A DNA stretch of 64,000 nt from Aplectana chamaeleonis (GCA_029168955.1 JAPDOI010001356.1:62001-126000); one strand, 5' to 3'; shown: positions 1 through 11,651, counted from the first letter of the stretch. Program-made: numbers and translations. The notes: generated from the letters alone by a model not told the origin.

Positions 1-309
1 TGATATCAGTGCCCACGATAAAACAGCCTTTGAATTTCCACTGGAAATGAAGAGCCTCGAGGGGCTACTGATCGATGTTCTCAGAATGAGGGGCACCTAA
101 AGACAGTTCTTCTGGTAAATGCGACAGAAGACCGCTACGCTCACGTCGTCGCTGAAGCGCCGCGTGCAATGTTGTTTTCCCGCATTGTGCACGCGGCGAT
201 GCGGTAAGTGATTTCGAAATCCTTTGACGTGGTCATGCCTGCCAATGGAATACACGGCCACCCACCGTACACCTTAAATAGTGAAGAAAAGGCAGATTTA
301 TTCAAAATT

Positions 310-535
310 ATTTGAAATCACAACTACTCGAATGAACATTCGAATAGTAGGCTTCGAATACCGAAAAGATTCGAATGACCCTTTTTATGTCCGATTTTTG
401 AATAGATTCGAATGGCCTCTTTTTTGAGGTCCGTTTTTTAAATAGATAGTATTCAAATGGTGCGATCTTGGAAATTCCGAAGATGAATACGTATTCAAAT
501 TGCAATTATTCGAATCTATTCGAATGGCACAATTA
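310..535. repeat. TTCGAA-rich degenerate repeat
   Basis: The stretch repeats variants of ATTCGAATRG roughly every 20-45 bases (for example near 312, 330, 354, 370, 408 and 510). The short open frames on the minus strand here are only translations of this repeat. The same style of repeat returns at 49055-49380 and 50230-50475, with a weaker block near 43810-43940, so it looks like a dispersed low-complexity satellite rather than a gene. Confidence 0.6.
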
Positions 536-1003
536 TAAGCGGCACCCCCTGGCTGCTCTTTCCTTGTCGTCGGGATGGTCGCGGATGCGACTGGTCTCTT
601 GTTGAGGGTGCACCTGCGCCAAACCCTCTGCAACCTCGTTTGCTAGACGTCACCGGCAGCGAGGAGCTGTTGCACTGTTCGTCTTCCCCACACTAGACCG
701 CTCTAACGGGCACGGCCCCAGCCGTGAACAATCGTAGGGGAGCCGCCCTGGTCATGGTATCATTCATATTTATGGCGTCTTAGCCTTCGCAATAAGTAGC
801 TGAAGGGAACTGAGTTATACAGAAGGGTGCGCTCAGTTGCATCATCCTAGAACCACTCATTTACCGTGACCCGCAAATTGCTCAGCACCTCTAAGTATTA
901 GGTGAAGTTTGGAGAAATTTGGGGTGCGCAGGTTCATTTCCAAAGTATTTTCTTACATTTCAAGGAGACTCTGCCGTCCATCACACTAAGGCCACCAGTT
1001 CGT
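536..1003. other. no gene recognised
   Basis: Mixed-composition sequence. I see no coding exon, RNA gene or recognisable repeat end here. Confidence 0.4.
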
Positions 1004-1128
1004 GATCAAATTGTGGCTGAAGACCGGGAAAAGTGGACAACGCTGACTCCTAGAACGGCACACCTAGGTTGAGACGGGGACTGATGGCGTCAGACGGAAG
1101 CCGGCCGAGTAAGCCAAATAAGTCATGA
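1004..1128 (+). pseudogene. RTE-type retrotransposon 3' remnant
   Basis: Frame 1010-1071 reads IVAEDREKWTTLTPRTAHLG followed by a stop. This is the conserved carboxy end of nematode RTE-type non-LTR proteins and closely resembles the end of the larger RTE copy at 33075-34168 (EGREKWTLLATRTAHLGEDA). The noncoding bases that follow (GGCGTCAGACGGAAGCC, then AAGCCAAATAAGTCA) match the 3' tail of that copy as well. Only this 3' stub is visible, as expected for 5'-truncated insertions. Confidence 0.7.
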
Positions 1129-1774
1129 AATGTTATAATACCGGGCACGAATCCCTCTCACATACGCTAGACGACTTTTCTGGAACAATCTAGGATGTGT
1201 TTGACAATGCACTTGTCAGCACCCACGTGGAGGTTGTCGTAAGCGAGTTGCTCGGAAAGACTTTTTGCTGTGAAGACGAAAAACAATGCAAACATTGAGT
1301 TTCCCATTTCTTCTCCATAAAGTCACGTTTTGCCATTCTTCTCAGCTCTTCGCTCTTTCTGGAAGTCGCATCCCTCGAATTATGAAGTCAACACTTTTTA
1401 TAGAGCTGAGCCGCCTGCGGAATACCCAAAGAACTTCTATCGAGGAAGTCAATCGAGGAATTTAGGCACAACTAAAAGATAGGTGGAGAAGAATTAGTGA
1501 CGCAGACAAGACTGCAAACTGTTGCACATGCATTCAAACAGAGCACTGTGCAAACACGGAAGTATTATATATGAAAACCCAGAAACTTATCGTCAGCAAC
1601 CCAAGTTGAAGTCATGCACGCACTTGGGCTTCAAAAGCCATTATCTACCATCTCTTTCCAGTAGAGCTACAACGGTAGCCAACCATATCCAACTTTCCTA
1701 AAACAAGGGAACCATTTCATTCATTCACTTCCTCTTTCATTCATTGAATCATTCATTCATCAATACTGCAACTA
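1129..1774. other. no gene recognised
   Basis: AT-rich spacer with a short run of CATTCATT-type simple repeats at about 1715-1762. No exon or element end recognised. Confidence 0.4.
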
Positions 1775-2638
1775 CAGTATTTTTTGCAAAAACGGCGTTT
1801 TACGGCGTTTTTTTGCGCGCACAAAGCGCTGCTTCGTCATAACTCGCTTCAGGGTGGTCTAATATCATATTTAAAGATATTTCAGAATTACTCTCAACCA
1901 TAGGATTCGAACGGTATCTAGAAGTATAAATATCTATGCAAATTGTCAGCCTTTATTACAGAAAAAACGTATTTTCAGGCCAATTTTAATTTTTTTCTGG
2001 GTTTCCCGTTTAAAATATGCTAGGACGGATATGTCAAATGAGAAACAGAAAGCTCTCAAATATATTCTAACTAAGATTATGCATTTCATTTTGTTGGGAC
2101 ATTTCTATACACGCTTTCAAGGGCCACAATTACTGGGCCTCCATAACCTTAATTGTTCAAGGTATAATACCTTTTGTGAAACATCCTTGCTAGAAACTAT
2201 GAAATGTTTATTGAACTCCTCCCCTTACGTAACATACGGTAGGTGACAACCATCCGCTTGCCGCAGCGAATTCAGGCAGATGTTTTCGGAAAACCCCGAA
2301 TTTTCAGGTATTCCGTGCAATTTTTCAGCGTTCTCAGCGTCATAACAATTGTATTCGTCTCTACGACTTATCCGTCATGGCATCTTTTACACGGGAAATT
2401 ACAAAAAAAATTTAAAAAACTGGTCTGAAAATATGTTTTTCTTTGGAATAAAGGCCGACAATTTGCATAAAAGTTCATACTCCTATATACCGTTAGAAAC
2501 CTGTGGTTGAGAGAAATCCAAAAATATCTTCAAAATTAATTTCAGACCACCCTGAAGCGAGTTATGACAAAACGGCCCCTTGTGCGTGCAGAAAAACGCC
2601 GCAAAAAGCCGTTTTTGCAAAAAGTATGCGGAGTACTG
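1775..2638. mobile_element. 864-bp foldback MITE, TA-flanked
   Basis: Two inverted arms of about 250 bp each (1775-2030 and 2400-2638) pair with one another. Both contain TTTTTGCAAAAACGG near the ends and CTCGCTTCAGGGTGGTCT further in. The ends read TACAGTA...TACTGTA, so a TA target duplication at 1773-1774 and 2639-2640 fits Tc1/mariner-type mobilisation. There is no transposase; the open frames inside (2031-2428 and 2483-2671) are noncoding by context. Confidence 0.75.
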
Positions 2639-2640
2639 TA

Positions 2641-3415
2641 GGCGGGCGACAAAACATTTTGTAGAACCCAATCTCTAGTGAGTGCACACGAGAGTGCGTG
2701 GAAAGTCTGCGACCGACGTTTACCTTGACTTTTCGGCCTCCTGTCGCCATCTGTTACCGGTTTATAGCAAGTGCTCCTGAGATCAGCTAACTGTCATGTG
2801 CGAGCCTTCAATTATGAACCAAAAAGTTACAGAATTACACAGCTTTGGCCCATTTGAACGTCAGTTGGTATTTTTTCCCAGCAACTCCGAGAAAATATGG
2901 CTTTCAGAGGTAAAAAGTATTATTTCATCGACCATTGTGTGACGTGAAATGTTTAGCTCCATAAACTCGGTAGAAGCAAACGGGTTTCTTCTCTAAATTC
3001 CGTCCTATGACTCAAAATGCTCGTCAAAGAGACATCTGTAATATTGTTTGAATGCACCTATGTTGTTCACAATGGCATGAAATGTGACAGTGGTGAAGGA
3101 GTTATCATGGGAACGTTTTGTCATATGCATTTGGATACAAAGGCCACTTTATTCCTTCAAAAAGTTTTGCCTTCCCTTCTTGCAAGTCTAAGAGTCCTTA
3201 CTGCTACAGTAAAACACACTGCGGAGAGTATAGAGAAAATTTTAGGATATTTTAACCTTATCAGGTTCCAAGGAAATATGACTATTTTCATTTGTTTTCC
3301 ATACTTCAAAAACTAGTAAAACAAAACAAATCGTTCGTCGAATTCGAGGCACAGTCATACACTTCATGATGACTGGTTATTTGTCCTCCCTGGTCATCAG
3401 AGCTGCGAGTAGACT
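2641..3415. other. no gene recognised
   Basis: The longest frame (3017-3316, 99 codons) lacks recognisable motifs or flanking splice signals. I do not call it a gene. Confidence 0.3.
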
Positions 3416-3643
3416 TTAGAGGATACAACATGACAATGTTTCGAGATCTCCAAGTATGCGAGACCTTCGGAATACCACCACACCCATTGCCCACTTTCCG
3501 TCAGAATCCGACTTTGGAACGGGCTTTGGTTGCCGTTTAGAACTTGCATTCGTGCTTCGTGTTCTCCGTACCTTAAAGTCACGTGCGTTAGCATTGATTT
3601 CGAAAAGGACGTCCTCTCCAAGTTCTTCACAGCCTGTTTGGTG
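3416..3643 (-). CDS. possible terminal coding exon, unknown protein
   Basis: On the minus strand a frame without a start codon runs 75 codons from just after a CTAG acceptor-like site to a TAA. It has protein-like composition (EELGEDVLFEINANARDFK early, then a basic and proline stretch with KRQPKPVPKSDSDGKWAMGV). The ATG-started frame overlapping it (3397-3663) is less protein-like. A GTACGG after codon 24 could be an internal donor. No family recognised. It may be the 3' exon of a gene reading leftward, or chance. Confidence 0.25.
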   Translation of the reverse strand, partial: HQTGCEELGEDVLFEINANARDFKVRRTRSTNASSKRQPKPVPKSDSDGKWAMGVVVFRRSRILGDLETLSCCIL

Positions 3644-3649
3644 CTAGCC

Positions 3650-5006
3650 GGTAGCGTTTTCACCTTGCCAGAAATCGCGCAAGATTCGTGCTCGCCCGGA
3701 ATTGTTCATCACTTTTCAAAAAAAAAAATTAAAAAAGCGGCATACACAACAATTAGAAAGGAGAGGATAAGGGCACCTTAGTGGTGATCGGCCGAAGCCA
3801 AGAGCCAATTCGAAATCAATTCTCGGAGAGGGCGACTCTGAATTTCGCACTTCTTCCCAGACACCATTCATATAGTTTCCTCCTCACTATTAAAGACAAG
3901 TTTATAGTTTGCCAACGGCACAAAATTCTAACTGAAGAGTAGAAGTTTTTCTTTCCTGAGTTTTCCATATTAAGGGCCCGATAACGTGATATCTTTATCA
4001 GCGGTGAGGCTGCTTGCCTACTTCCTAGTCTGTTCAGACGCTTACCTCTGGAGAAAGACGGTTTGTGAATGTAACACACCGCTCCTCATTTCTTTTATAC
4101 CCTACCCTTTATCAATTGGGTATCATCAATTTTGTTTACCGTGAGAATTTTGTGCCGTTGGCAATTTATAATCGTTTCTATTTAAACTTCTTTTTTTTCG
4201 GACCGTTCAAGCAAGTGTCACATACGAGTTCAAAAAAGCATGTTAGGTGTCAGAATATATGTAGGTGCTTGTTATCGGAAATAAGGGGAACCCTAGGTGA
4301 CTCTTGAGTTGACGTTTGAGGTGATCATTGAGCTATGCAGTCGTTGTAAGCCTCACCACTATTTCATGGTGGAACTGCAGCATTCACGAGACAAGTCACA
4401 GAAGTGGGAGATCCACCAGGAGGCCACACCTCGATTTCCGCACGTTTGAATCTTTCTTTTTTCTCGAACACAACAGCGATATTTGAATGTTTCGACTCTT
4501 TTGTGCATGCATATGTACACAAACTCATTGTTTGCAGAACCATTTTTATTCGTTCTCCTCGGAACATGGCTCAGTCATTTGTTCCATACCTTTCTTGCCA
4601 CAGTGGTTCCTGACCACAACACTCCCTAGACGGCTTCACTGAATTTGAGAAAACACTCCATTGACGCCCCGAAAATTTTCAAATCATCCTTGTTATTGAC
4701 CACACATTCATTCATTCGTTCATTCATTTGCTTTTAGCTATAAAATACTTAGCAAGTAAGATGCTCCGTCGAAGATCTCGGAATTCAGAATAAGTTAAGA
4801 ACGGAACCGGGGGAAGTGGAGAGCTCGGGGCAGAAGAGCCATGGGTGCCAAACACCGCAAGCTCGCAAGAGGTGGCGTTGGGATCCGGATACCATCACAG
4901 TTGGTCCGCCAATTTACCGAGATCCACCGACGGGGGCTGCCTTTTGAATGAAAACAATGCATGGGTTTACATGGCGAAAAAACTCGAAATTTTTTTCCCA
5001 GATTCT
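3650..5006. other. no gene recognised
   Basis: Short frames on both strands show no conserved motif. A weak inverted match exists between the segments at 3876-3965 and 4130-4165 (GTGAGAATTTTGTGCCGTTG), suggesting an old foldback repeat of about 260-350 bp. Confidence 0.35.
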
Positions 5007-5010
5007 TTAA

Positions 5011-5448
5011 AGGCAGTGTCCACGATAAATTTCATCCTCGGTTTTTTGCCGGAAGTTAAAAGTTCAGGGTCTCTTTGGAGCACTGGGGTCGAAAGAACGA
5101 TCGAAAACGAGCCCGAAAGAGCTCCATACGGCTCCGAAGTCCGCTCGTGCTAGCCCTTCCGCTCGCGGTCGAGTTTTCCGAGGAACAGTTTGGTCCGTTT
5201 CTACATTAGCATCGCAGCGCGAGCGCGGCTGAGTTTTAGCATTGGGGGGCATTTTCGCACGCTGTTTACTTCAGGCCCATGCCCGCGCAACTCATCCACC
5301 GCTGAAATGCGGCTTTCAAGAAGAAGAGCTGTTTTTGGATGTTCCGCAGGGTTTTTCCTGATTCTTTCTTCACTGATGAAACAGTCAGACTCTAAACTTT
5401 GGTTTTCTGGTGGAAACTCGAATACGATTTTTATCGTGGACACTGCCT
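5011..5448. mobile_element. TTAA-flanked MITE (copy 1)
   Basis: Left end AGGCAGTGTCCACGATAAA and right end TTTATCGTGGACACTGCCT are inverted copies, flanked by TTAA at 5007-5010 and 5449-5452. Length 438 bp. The interior shares a segment like GGGGTCGAAAGAACG with the copy at 62772-63218. No coding capacity; the overlapping frames are noncoding. Confidence 0.8.
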
Positions 5449-5740
5449 TTAAGGCATGAGGTTTCTCGAAGGAGGGTTGCCATCTGCACATAACAGCCGA
5501 TTTCCGCTCGTAGAAAATGAGGAAGGCAGCCACGATGGCCACTTGGAGAGAAACTGCACCCTATTTTTTGTTTTTTTTTCGTCGTTGTTGACCTACCGAA
5601 TGGTAAGTTTGGAAAACGCACCGTACATTCTTGTTACTCTATTCATTCTTCCCAATTTCCAGTGGGACGTTTTCCGAAACGTCGCAGGTCCCTCGAGTCT
5701 TTCCCTGGTCAGTGAAAGTATGGTTTTCGTTTTTGATCTA

Positions 5741-6020
5741 CTGTGCTTCTCTGGGCCAAATTCCGGTCCGCAATTGCGTCTCGACACGCTTTGCGGCCGC
5801 ACGCGTTTGCGAGTCAGTCGGGTTTCCAGCGCCAAAGTAGACTCTATGTGACTTTTCATTCAATTCTCTCCAGTTTTTCTAAGTTTCCTGTTTCCAAAAC
5901 TCACCTAGAGTCAGCAGATCGGCGGCTGCGGCGCTGGAAGCTGTTCTGACCCGGGAGCGTGCGGCCGCAGAGCGTGTCGAGGCGCAATTGCGGACCGGAA
6001 TTAGGCCCAGATAAGCACAG
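5741..6020. mobile_element. 280-bp MITE with ~70-bp TIRs, TA-flanked
   Basis: The left end CTGTGCTTCTCTGGGCCAAA continues into a CCGGTCCGCAATTGCGTCTC arm that is inverted at 5950-6020. TA lies at both borders. A second copy of nearly the same length, again TA-flanked, is at 20251-20529. The type is Tc1/mariner-like non-autonomous. The interior contains NotI-like GCGGCCGC blocks. The 131-codon plus-strand frame over it is not a gene. Confidence 0.8.
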
Positions 6021-6348
6021 TAGTCTATCGCATGGACCAGGTGGCTGCGGGGTCAAGCGTACACTGGGATGATTTCAGTATGAGAGCAGGGGGCGCAGTT
6101 TGGCAGACCTCGCAGAGGGGGCGCAGAATTGGGTCGAGTGCGAGTAAAAATCATTATCCGCTCCGCCCAGAAGAATGTTCTGTTTCCATGTTCTTTTAGG
6201 AATTTCAAGCTTGGTTTTTGCCTTTATTTCAATTTTCTAATTTTTTTTCTTTCTTGGCCAACGAAATAAGAAAATACAAATAAAAATTTTCATTCAGAAA
6301 ATTGTTGATAAATCTAAAGAGCCATGCACTTTCCATGTGATTGCTTAA

Positions 6349-6791
6349 AGGCAGGGTTCGCGATAAAAACGACTTCCGAGCTCTCTTCATGAGAATGTAG
6401 ATTTGGCCATCACAAAAGTGAAAATAAGTGAAAAAACCCGGAAATTCGCGGGAAAAACGCTCAAAAACAAAGTATAACGGCTAATTACCGGTGTCGGCCG
6501 GCCCCCTAATTAACGCGATTTTTATTAATGCTTGCTTATCCGCCATTTATTTTGCTGTTAAAGTAATCAGTAGTCTCCAGAAATGTTTAGAAATTAGTTT
6601 AGAAGCAAAATAAAAGTTAACAAAACAGGGTTTTACACAAATCTCGATATTTGGGGGCGGGAGGACACCAAGCCATAACTTGTTCCTGAGCGTTTTTTCT
6701 CCAATTTTTTACTCATTTTCGCTTTTGTGATGGCCAGATCTACAATTCCATGAAGATAGCTTTACAACCGATTTTATCGAGAACCTTGCCT
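6349..6791. mobile_element. TTAA-flanked MITE (AGGCAGGGTTCGCGA type)
   Basis: The ends AGGCAGGGTTCGCGATAAAA and TTTTATCGAGAACCTTGCCT are inverted and flanked by TTAA (6345-6348, 6792-6795). Length 443 bp. Its second subterminal pair is GTAGATTTGGCCATCACAAAA (6409) against TTTTGTGATGGCCAGATCTAC (6723). It belongs to the same superfamily as the 5011 copy but is another subfamily. Confidence 0.75.
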
Positions 6792-7039
6792 TTAAACACT
6801 GGAGTGATGCAATATGGGAAAATAACAACAACAGGAGGTGCAAACAAGAGAAATCACGCCTCCCCTGACAGGAGTTTTTTTTTTCAATGTTTCTAAAGTC
6901 ATTTTGTTTCTGATGCTGCTTACCTTTGAAAACCCTTTGAAGTTTGTTCACAAAGATTTGGTGTGGTGACTCTTTGTGAAAGTTCGCGTATTTCACCTCT
7001 CTGGTAGAAAACAATGTGAGTGTGACATAAAGGTGTGAC

Positions 7040-7273
7040 ATGTGCGATCAATATAAAACCGTTTTCTATCCTACATACTGTCCGGCTGCTCCCAAAATCT
7101 CATTCCCAGTGTTGTGTGGAGACGTTTCACCTTACCAGGATACAAAAATGTACCAAAAATGTAAGTCCGGAGGTGGTCACGGTCGTAAAAAGTTGTTTTT
7201 TACCTGTACAGAAATGGTTTTCGAAACTTTGCATTTGGAGCACAGTTTTACAGTACCAAATTTATTTTTTTAG
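7040..7273 (+). CDS. possible small Cys-containing ORF
   Basis: A 77-codon frame beginning MCDQYKTVFYPTYCPAAPK has four cysteines in its first 46 residues and a GTAAGT donor-like site at about 7160, after which the frame becomes basic and hydrophobic. It could be a first exon of a small secreted or cysteine-rich protein, but there is no signal peptide and no family I recognise. Low confidence. Confidence 0.15.
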   Translation: MCDQYKTVFYPTYCPAAPKISFPVLCGDVSPYQDTKMYQKCKSGGGHGRKKLFFTCTEMVFETLHLEHSFTVPNLFF

Positions 7274-7297
7274 GGTTTTGTTTTCTCCGGACTTGTA

Positions 7298-7770
7298 TGA
7301 GGAAAGACCTTTCCTAGTAGATCCTTCCCACATGGGATTTATTATTCAAGTTTCTCACTAGTACTATTCACAGTGTGAGTTCGAGATCCCTAGCTTTTGA
7401 TTGAACCGAGAACGAGCCACTGGGATACCTAAACTCGTTCAATGGGATTTGGACCCCTGAAACCGCTACTCTTCTATTGAGGAAAATTTCAGGCAAACCC
7501 TCTTGAAAGGGACTGCGCGACATTTTCTAGTACAGCTTTCTGTGGACAACAGCTTGCCACCTCATATTAGCCTAGAAGGAGCAGATAAAGGTGTCATTTT
7601 TCGCGTTAAAAAGGCCTAACACTTCTTTTGGGCTTTGAGCTGTCAGGTATGAAAAAAGTTTTTCTCGTAGATCCTGTGCGTGTGGAGTTTATTCTAAAGC
7701 TTCCCACTAGTGCTCTTCACAGCCCGAGTTGGAAACTCCTGGCTCTTGTTCGAGCCGAGAACTAGCCATC
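7298..7770. repeat. direct repeat pair
   Basis: The segment at about 7298-7440 (TAGTAGATCCTTCCCACATG ... TCTCACTAGTACTATTCACAG) is repeated in diverged form at about 7665-7770 (CGTAGATCCTGTGCGTGTGG ... TCCCACTAGTGCTCTTCACAG). It looks like two copies of one dispersed repeat in the same orientation. Confidence 0.5.
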
Positions 7771-7959
7771 AAACGAGGAAAATGTCGATAAATTTGTATA
7801 TATACATTAAAAAGTCGAAAAAAAGAAAGTAGAGAATGAATGGAAAAATTCGAGCTCTTGTTCGCGGAGGGGGGGCAGTGGCGAGCCACCCACTGGGAGG
7901 TAGGGGGGCGCACTCTCCACCGGCCGGTCCCATTGAAACGCCTGACCTTTGACGGCCTC

Positions 7960-8545
7960 CTCAGAGGATCGCGGGTTCGTAATGGAGCACAATAGGCTTT
8001 CACCTCGACGAGGATAGCGAGGGCAGCACGAGGGGAAGAGCTGCTGCTCGAGCAGCACGTGCTGCCTTTGTGCTGCTTTTAGCAGCACGTGCTGCCCTCG
8101 TCCTCCATTTGTCGCCTCAGCTGCTGCTCTTTTTTGTGGCAATTGTAGTGTGGTAACATTGCTCAAAGTGGTCCGTTTGGACAGCTACAAGCATATTTAC
8201 AATCAGCATGGGGACTTCTTTGTTTTGAGCATGCACATATAGACATCTGATTAGTTATATGTCAATTCACCAATTCTCTTTTCTCCCCCAAGCAAGGTGT
8301 ATGGAATCTAAGCAATCGACTGATCTTCGTCTCAGACGATCGTGGGCTGTCAAGGAGCGCAACTATCTCTTACTTTTACTAGAATAGCGAGAGCAGCACA
8401 AGGGGACGAGCTGCTGCTCGAGGAGCACGTGCTGCCCTCCTTCTCCATTTGTCGCCCCAGCTGCTGCTCTGTGTTGTGGCCAGCTTAGTGTGGTAACACT
8501 GCTCAAAGTGGTCCCGTAGGTTACTACGACCATATTTATGGTCAA
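7960..8545. repeat. direct repeat pair with GCAGCACGTGCTGC palindromes
   Basis: Two direct copies (about 7995-8180 and 8375-8515) share AGCTGCTGCTCGAGSAGCAC, CTCCATTTGTCGCC and GTGTGGTAACAYTGCTCAAA. The first copy carries two perfect GCAGCACGTGCTGC palindromes. Related GCTGCT/CAGCAG-rich blocks recur at 15226-15450 and 28090-28700. The frame at 7807-8166 is a by-product of the repeat. Confidence 0.55.
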
Positions 8546-8885
8546 CATGGAGAGTTCTTCCCTTTTAAGAACATGAACATGCCCACTTCCTGGGAAGTTG
8601 TATTGAGTTAACACAACCAATCGATCTCCAACCCTATCACACGGAATACCTTGAAGGCAGTGCCCACCAGGGCTGTGCGTAACTGAATTTTGTTATTTCG
8701 TAAATCGTAAATCGTAATTTTTCAAATTCCTCGTAATTCGTAAATCGTAATTCGTAATTCGTGACAGATAATGAATAATCACACACATGGCTTAAACCTC
8801 ATTCGATATGGAAACACCTCATCACTGAAGTGCCGAGTTATCTTCAAACAAAACCTCAAGCCCTACCTTTGATGTGGAAACACTT

Positions 8886-10735
8886 CCGGAGCATTTACGG
8901 CGCTTGGCGTTCAAAAAATCTCAGGCATGGAGTCGGGCTAGAGTTACCAATGCAGCAAACGATTGGGAGGTGTATAGGGCTATATGTTTCAGATTTGACA
9001 AGCAATTGAAAAAATTCAACAGAAATATTGAAAAGAGGATCATTGAATCAGGTGAAAAAAATGCGTTCTATAAACTGTTGAATGCTAGATTGAGGGACAA
9101 ACCCCGGTTAGGGCCTATTGAGTTTGATGGGTCCATAATAACAGACGATAAAGAGAGGTCGGAAACCTTTGCGTCTGTTTTTGAAAAGTCTTTTTGCGAG
9201 GAGGATGGGCCTAGTGGCGTTATGAATACTGCCCAGGAATTCAATACTATGGATGATTCTGTTTGGTTTTATCCAGAGGATGTTCACAAGTTCCTTTCTA
9301 GCTGGCCTAATTCATTTTCCGACACACCAGACCATTTGCCTTTAAAATTCATTACACATGTAGCCCACCTCATAGTTGGACCGCTTACATATATATTTAA
9401 TATTTCGGTCATGCGAGCAGAGGTTCCGGATAGGTGGCGTGCAGCCTTTGTAACTCCTATTCCAAAAAAGCCCCCTCATACTAACCCTGAAAACTTTAGG
9501 CCAGTAAGCATTACCTCTATTTTCAGTAGGTTGTTCGAGAAGATCCCTAAGGTGAGAATATGCAAGCATTTGGAGGACCACTCAATAATTTCGGATTCCC
9601 AGCATGGTTTTCAGAAGAAAAAGTCGACGGTTACGGCCATGTTGCATTCACTTAACGAATGGACCTCACTCGTGGATGAAGGAAAAGGGGTTGATGTCAT
9701 CTGTTGACTTTTGCGAGGCTTTCGACAGGGTCTCTCATTCCAAACTCGCCCTGGTTGGCATTCATCCTAGAATTATAGCATGGATAAGAGCCTTTTTAAG
9801 CAATAGGTCGTTTGTTGTTCGAGTCAACTCAACTTTTTCTGATCCCAAACCCGTTTGCAGTGGAGTACCCCAGGGAGGAGTTCTCCCTCCAATTTTATTC
9901 AATATATTTACTTATGAGTTGCCACGAATAGTTACGTTTGGTAGGGTTAAATGCTGTGCTTTTGCGGATGATTTTAAAATTTTCTCTCCTGTCCAGACGG
10001 CAAGCGACAAGCAGTACTGGCTAATGGCTTTGGATAAGGTTGTAAGCTGGTCTAGAGAGTGGAGTATGTTGCTCTCAAAGGAAAAACTAAAGTCTTGCAC
10101 ATTGGAAGCGATAGTTCAGCTGCTGTTTATACCATTGATGGCCACCAGCTGGAGGTTGTCGTCGAGATATTGGATTTTTGTTTCCTGGAGCTAGTAAAGT
10201 TATGTATAGCATGTTCAGAGCCCTGTCCAGCAACAACGAAAGGGTGCTTCTTAATGCTTATAAAACGTATGTTAGACCACACCTTGAGTATGGGACTGTT
10301 ATTTCCAACCCTCACAAGGTCTCGACCAGGGGTGTTTTGGAAAAACTCCAAAACAGCTTCACACGCAAGGTGATGATCAGGGTCAGGGGTCTCAGCTATG
10401 ATGAAATGCCCTGCAGCATTGCTAGGAATAAGGAACTCCAACTTGAATCGCTGGCTTGCAGATGGAAAAGGTTCGATCTTCTGATGGTTTATAAGATCTT
10501 GTATGGGTATGTTGGACTCAAGCCAAATGATTTCTTCCAGCTCAGGGCGTCTACCACAAGAGGCAGCAGCTTCAAACTTGTCCGCAACAGAGCCAGGAAA
10601 AGTTTGAGGCACCACTTCTTTGTTAATAGAGCAGGAAGTGAGTGTGAAAAGTTACTCAAGAGGGGCGATCTCCCTACAACTCTTTCCGCTTTCGAACGTA
10701 GCTTGGATCAGTACTTGATGACTGAGGATGACTGA
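8886..10735 (+). pseudogene. reverse transcriptase of CR1/T1-like element, frameshifted
   Basis: Reverse transcriptase copying element RNA. Reading runs in several frames: 8874-9704, about 9705-10095, about 10059-10200 and 10178-10735. Visible motifs are FVTPIPKK and ENFRPVSITSIFSR, then the motif-A region DFCEAFDRVSHSK after a frameshift at about 9706, GVPQGGVLPPILF, the catalytic FADD at 9961-9972, and a C-terminal portion with YKTYVRPHLEYG and SFTRKV ending in LMTEDD. A few residues are missing around 9745. Two or three single-base shifts make it non-coding as read. The CR1/T1 clade assignment rests on the YVRPHLEYG...F(T/S)RK tail. Confidence 0.85.
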
Positions 10736-10861
10736 GCCTGTTTCAATTCATATTGGTACTATATCTGTTTCTTGTCCTTTTTATATTCGATGTTTTCTCT
10801 TGTTTTTCTATGTAACTTAACTATGCAGGCGTGACCTGCAATAAACAAATACAAAATACAA
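8886..10861 (+). mobile_element. CR1/T1-like non-LTR retrotransposon, 5'-truncated
   Basis: The insert is bounded by the direct repeat AAACACTT (8878-8885 and 10862-10869), which I read as the target duplication. It holds a reverse transcriptase region without a visible endonuclease domain, then AATAAA-like and ATACAAAATACAAA tail sequence at 10840-10861. This is typical of a 5'-truncated non-LTR insertion. Its target was the loop of a palindrome in the hAT element. Confidence 0.8.
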
Positions 10862-10869
10862 AAACACTT

Positions 10870-11186
10870 TAGTGATGAGGTGTTTTCACATCAAAGGTAG
10901 GGCATGAGGTTTGGTTTGAAAATAACACGGTTCCGAGCAGTACTTGAAAAAATTTCAGTGAACGTACGTGGGATAGAAGCAACTTTACAGAACAGTAAAA
11001 TTTTAAGCTTGACCAAGTACCGAACCTGTGCCACGTTTTGCCCTACTCTTGAATTTGGAAATATAAAGAATCATCGCTATATCAAACACAGTTCGGTGAA
11101 AGCCAAGGAGGGAAACACTGTGTTAGGAAAAATGCGGTGTTCGTGAGTTGAAGGCCATATCTGTCTAGGGAAGGATACACACTTGT
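10870..11186. other. right part of hAT interior
   Basis: This begins with the right arm of the palindrome split by the retrotransposon (GTGTTTTCACATCAAAGG and onward). No gene seen; the 80-codon frame at 10904 has no recognisable motif. Confidence 0.4.
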
Positions 11187-11190
11187 TTAA

Positions 11191-11651
11191 AGGCAGCATA
11201 CACGCTCGTAAACGTGATTGAGATAACTACGGAAATAGAATGGTATGGCCTAGATTACAACGCCTACGCATTTTGAAGTGTCAAAAACGATCCACAATGC
11301 CGCTCCATTAGTTAGAAGTTGGCCCCGCCCTGTATTTTCACGCCCCTTGTATTTGGCCTTTTCCTACAACGCAAGCTTGCTGGGTCATATTCACCGTCAG
11401 TACTGTTTGTGGATTGCCTAACAAGTGAACCACACACGTCTCTGACGGCGAAGATGGCCCAGCAACCCTGCGTTGGAGAAAATGGCAAATTCAGGGGGCG
11501 TGAAAATACAGAGGCGGAGCCAACCTCTAGCTCATGTAGCGGCGTTTTGGGTCATTTTTGACACTTCAAAATGCGTAGGGATTATGTTGTAAGCCATACG
11601 GCTCGATCCACATTGTTATCCCAACCACGTTTACGAGCGTGTATGCTGCCT
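11191..11651. mobile_element. TTAA-flanked foldback MITE (AGGCAGCATACACGC type)
   Basis: The first 26 bases (AGGCAGCATACACGCTCGTA ...) are perfectly inverted at the right end. Further arms such as CTACGCATTTTGAAGTGTCA pair with TGACACTTCAAAATGCGTAG. TTAA lies at 11187-11190 and 11652-11655. The right TTAA is shared with the next MITE. A fragment of a relative lies at about 60625-60800. Confidence 0.85.

Noticed and set aside
5456..5851. 131-codon plus-strand frame
   Set aside because: It starts right at a TTAA MITE end and runs into the 5741 MITE; no conserved motif.
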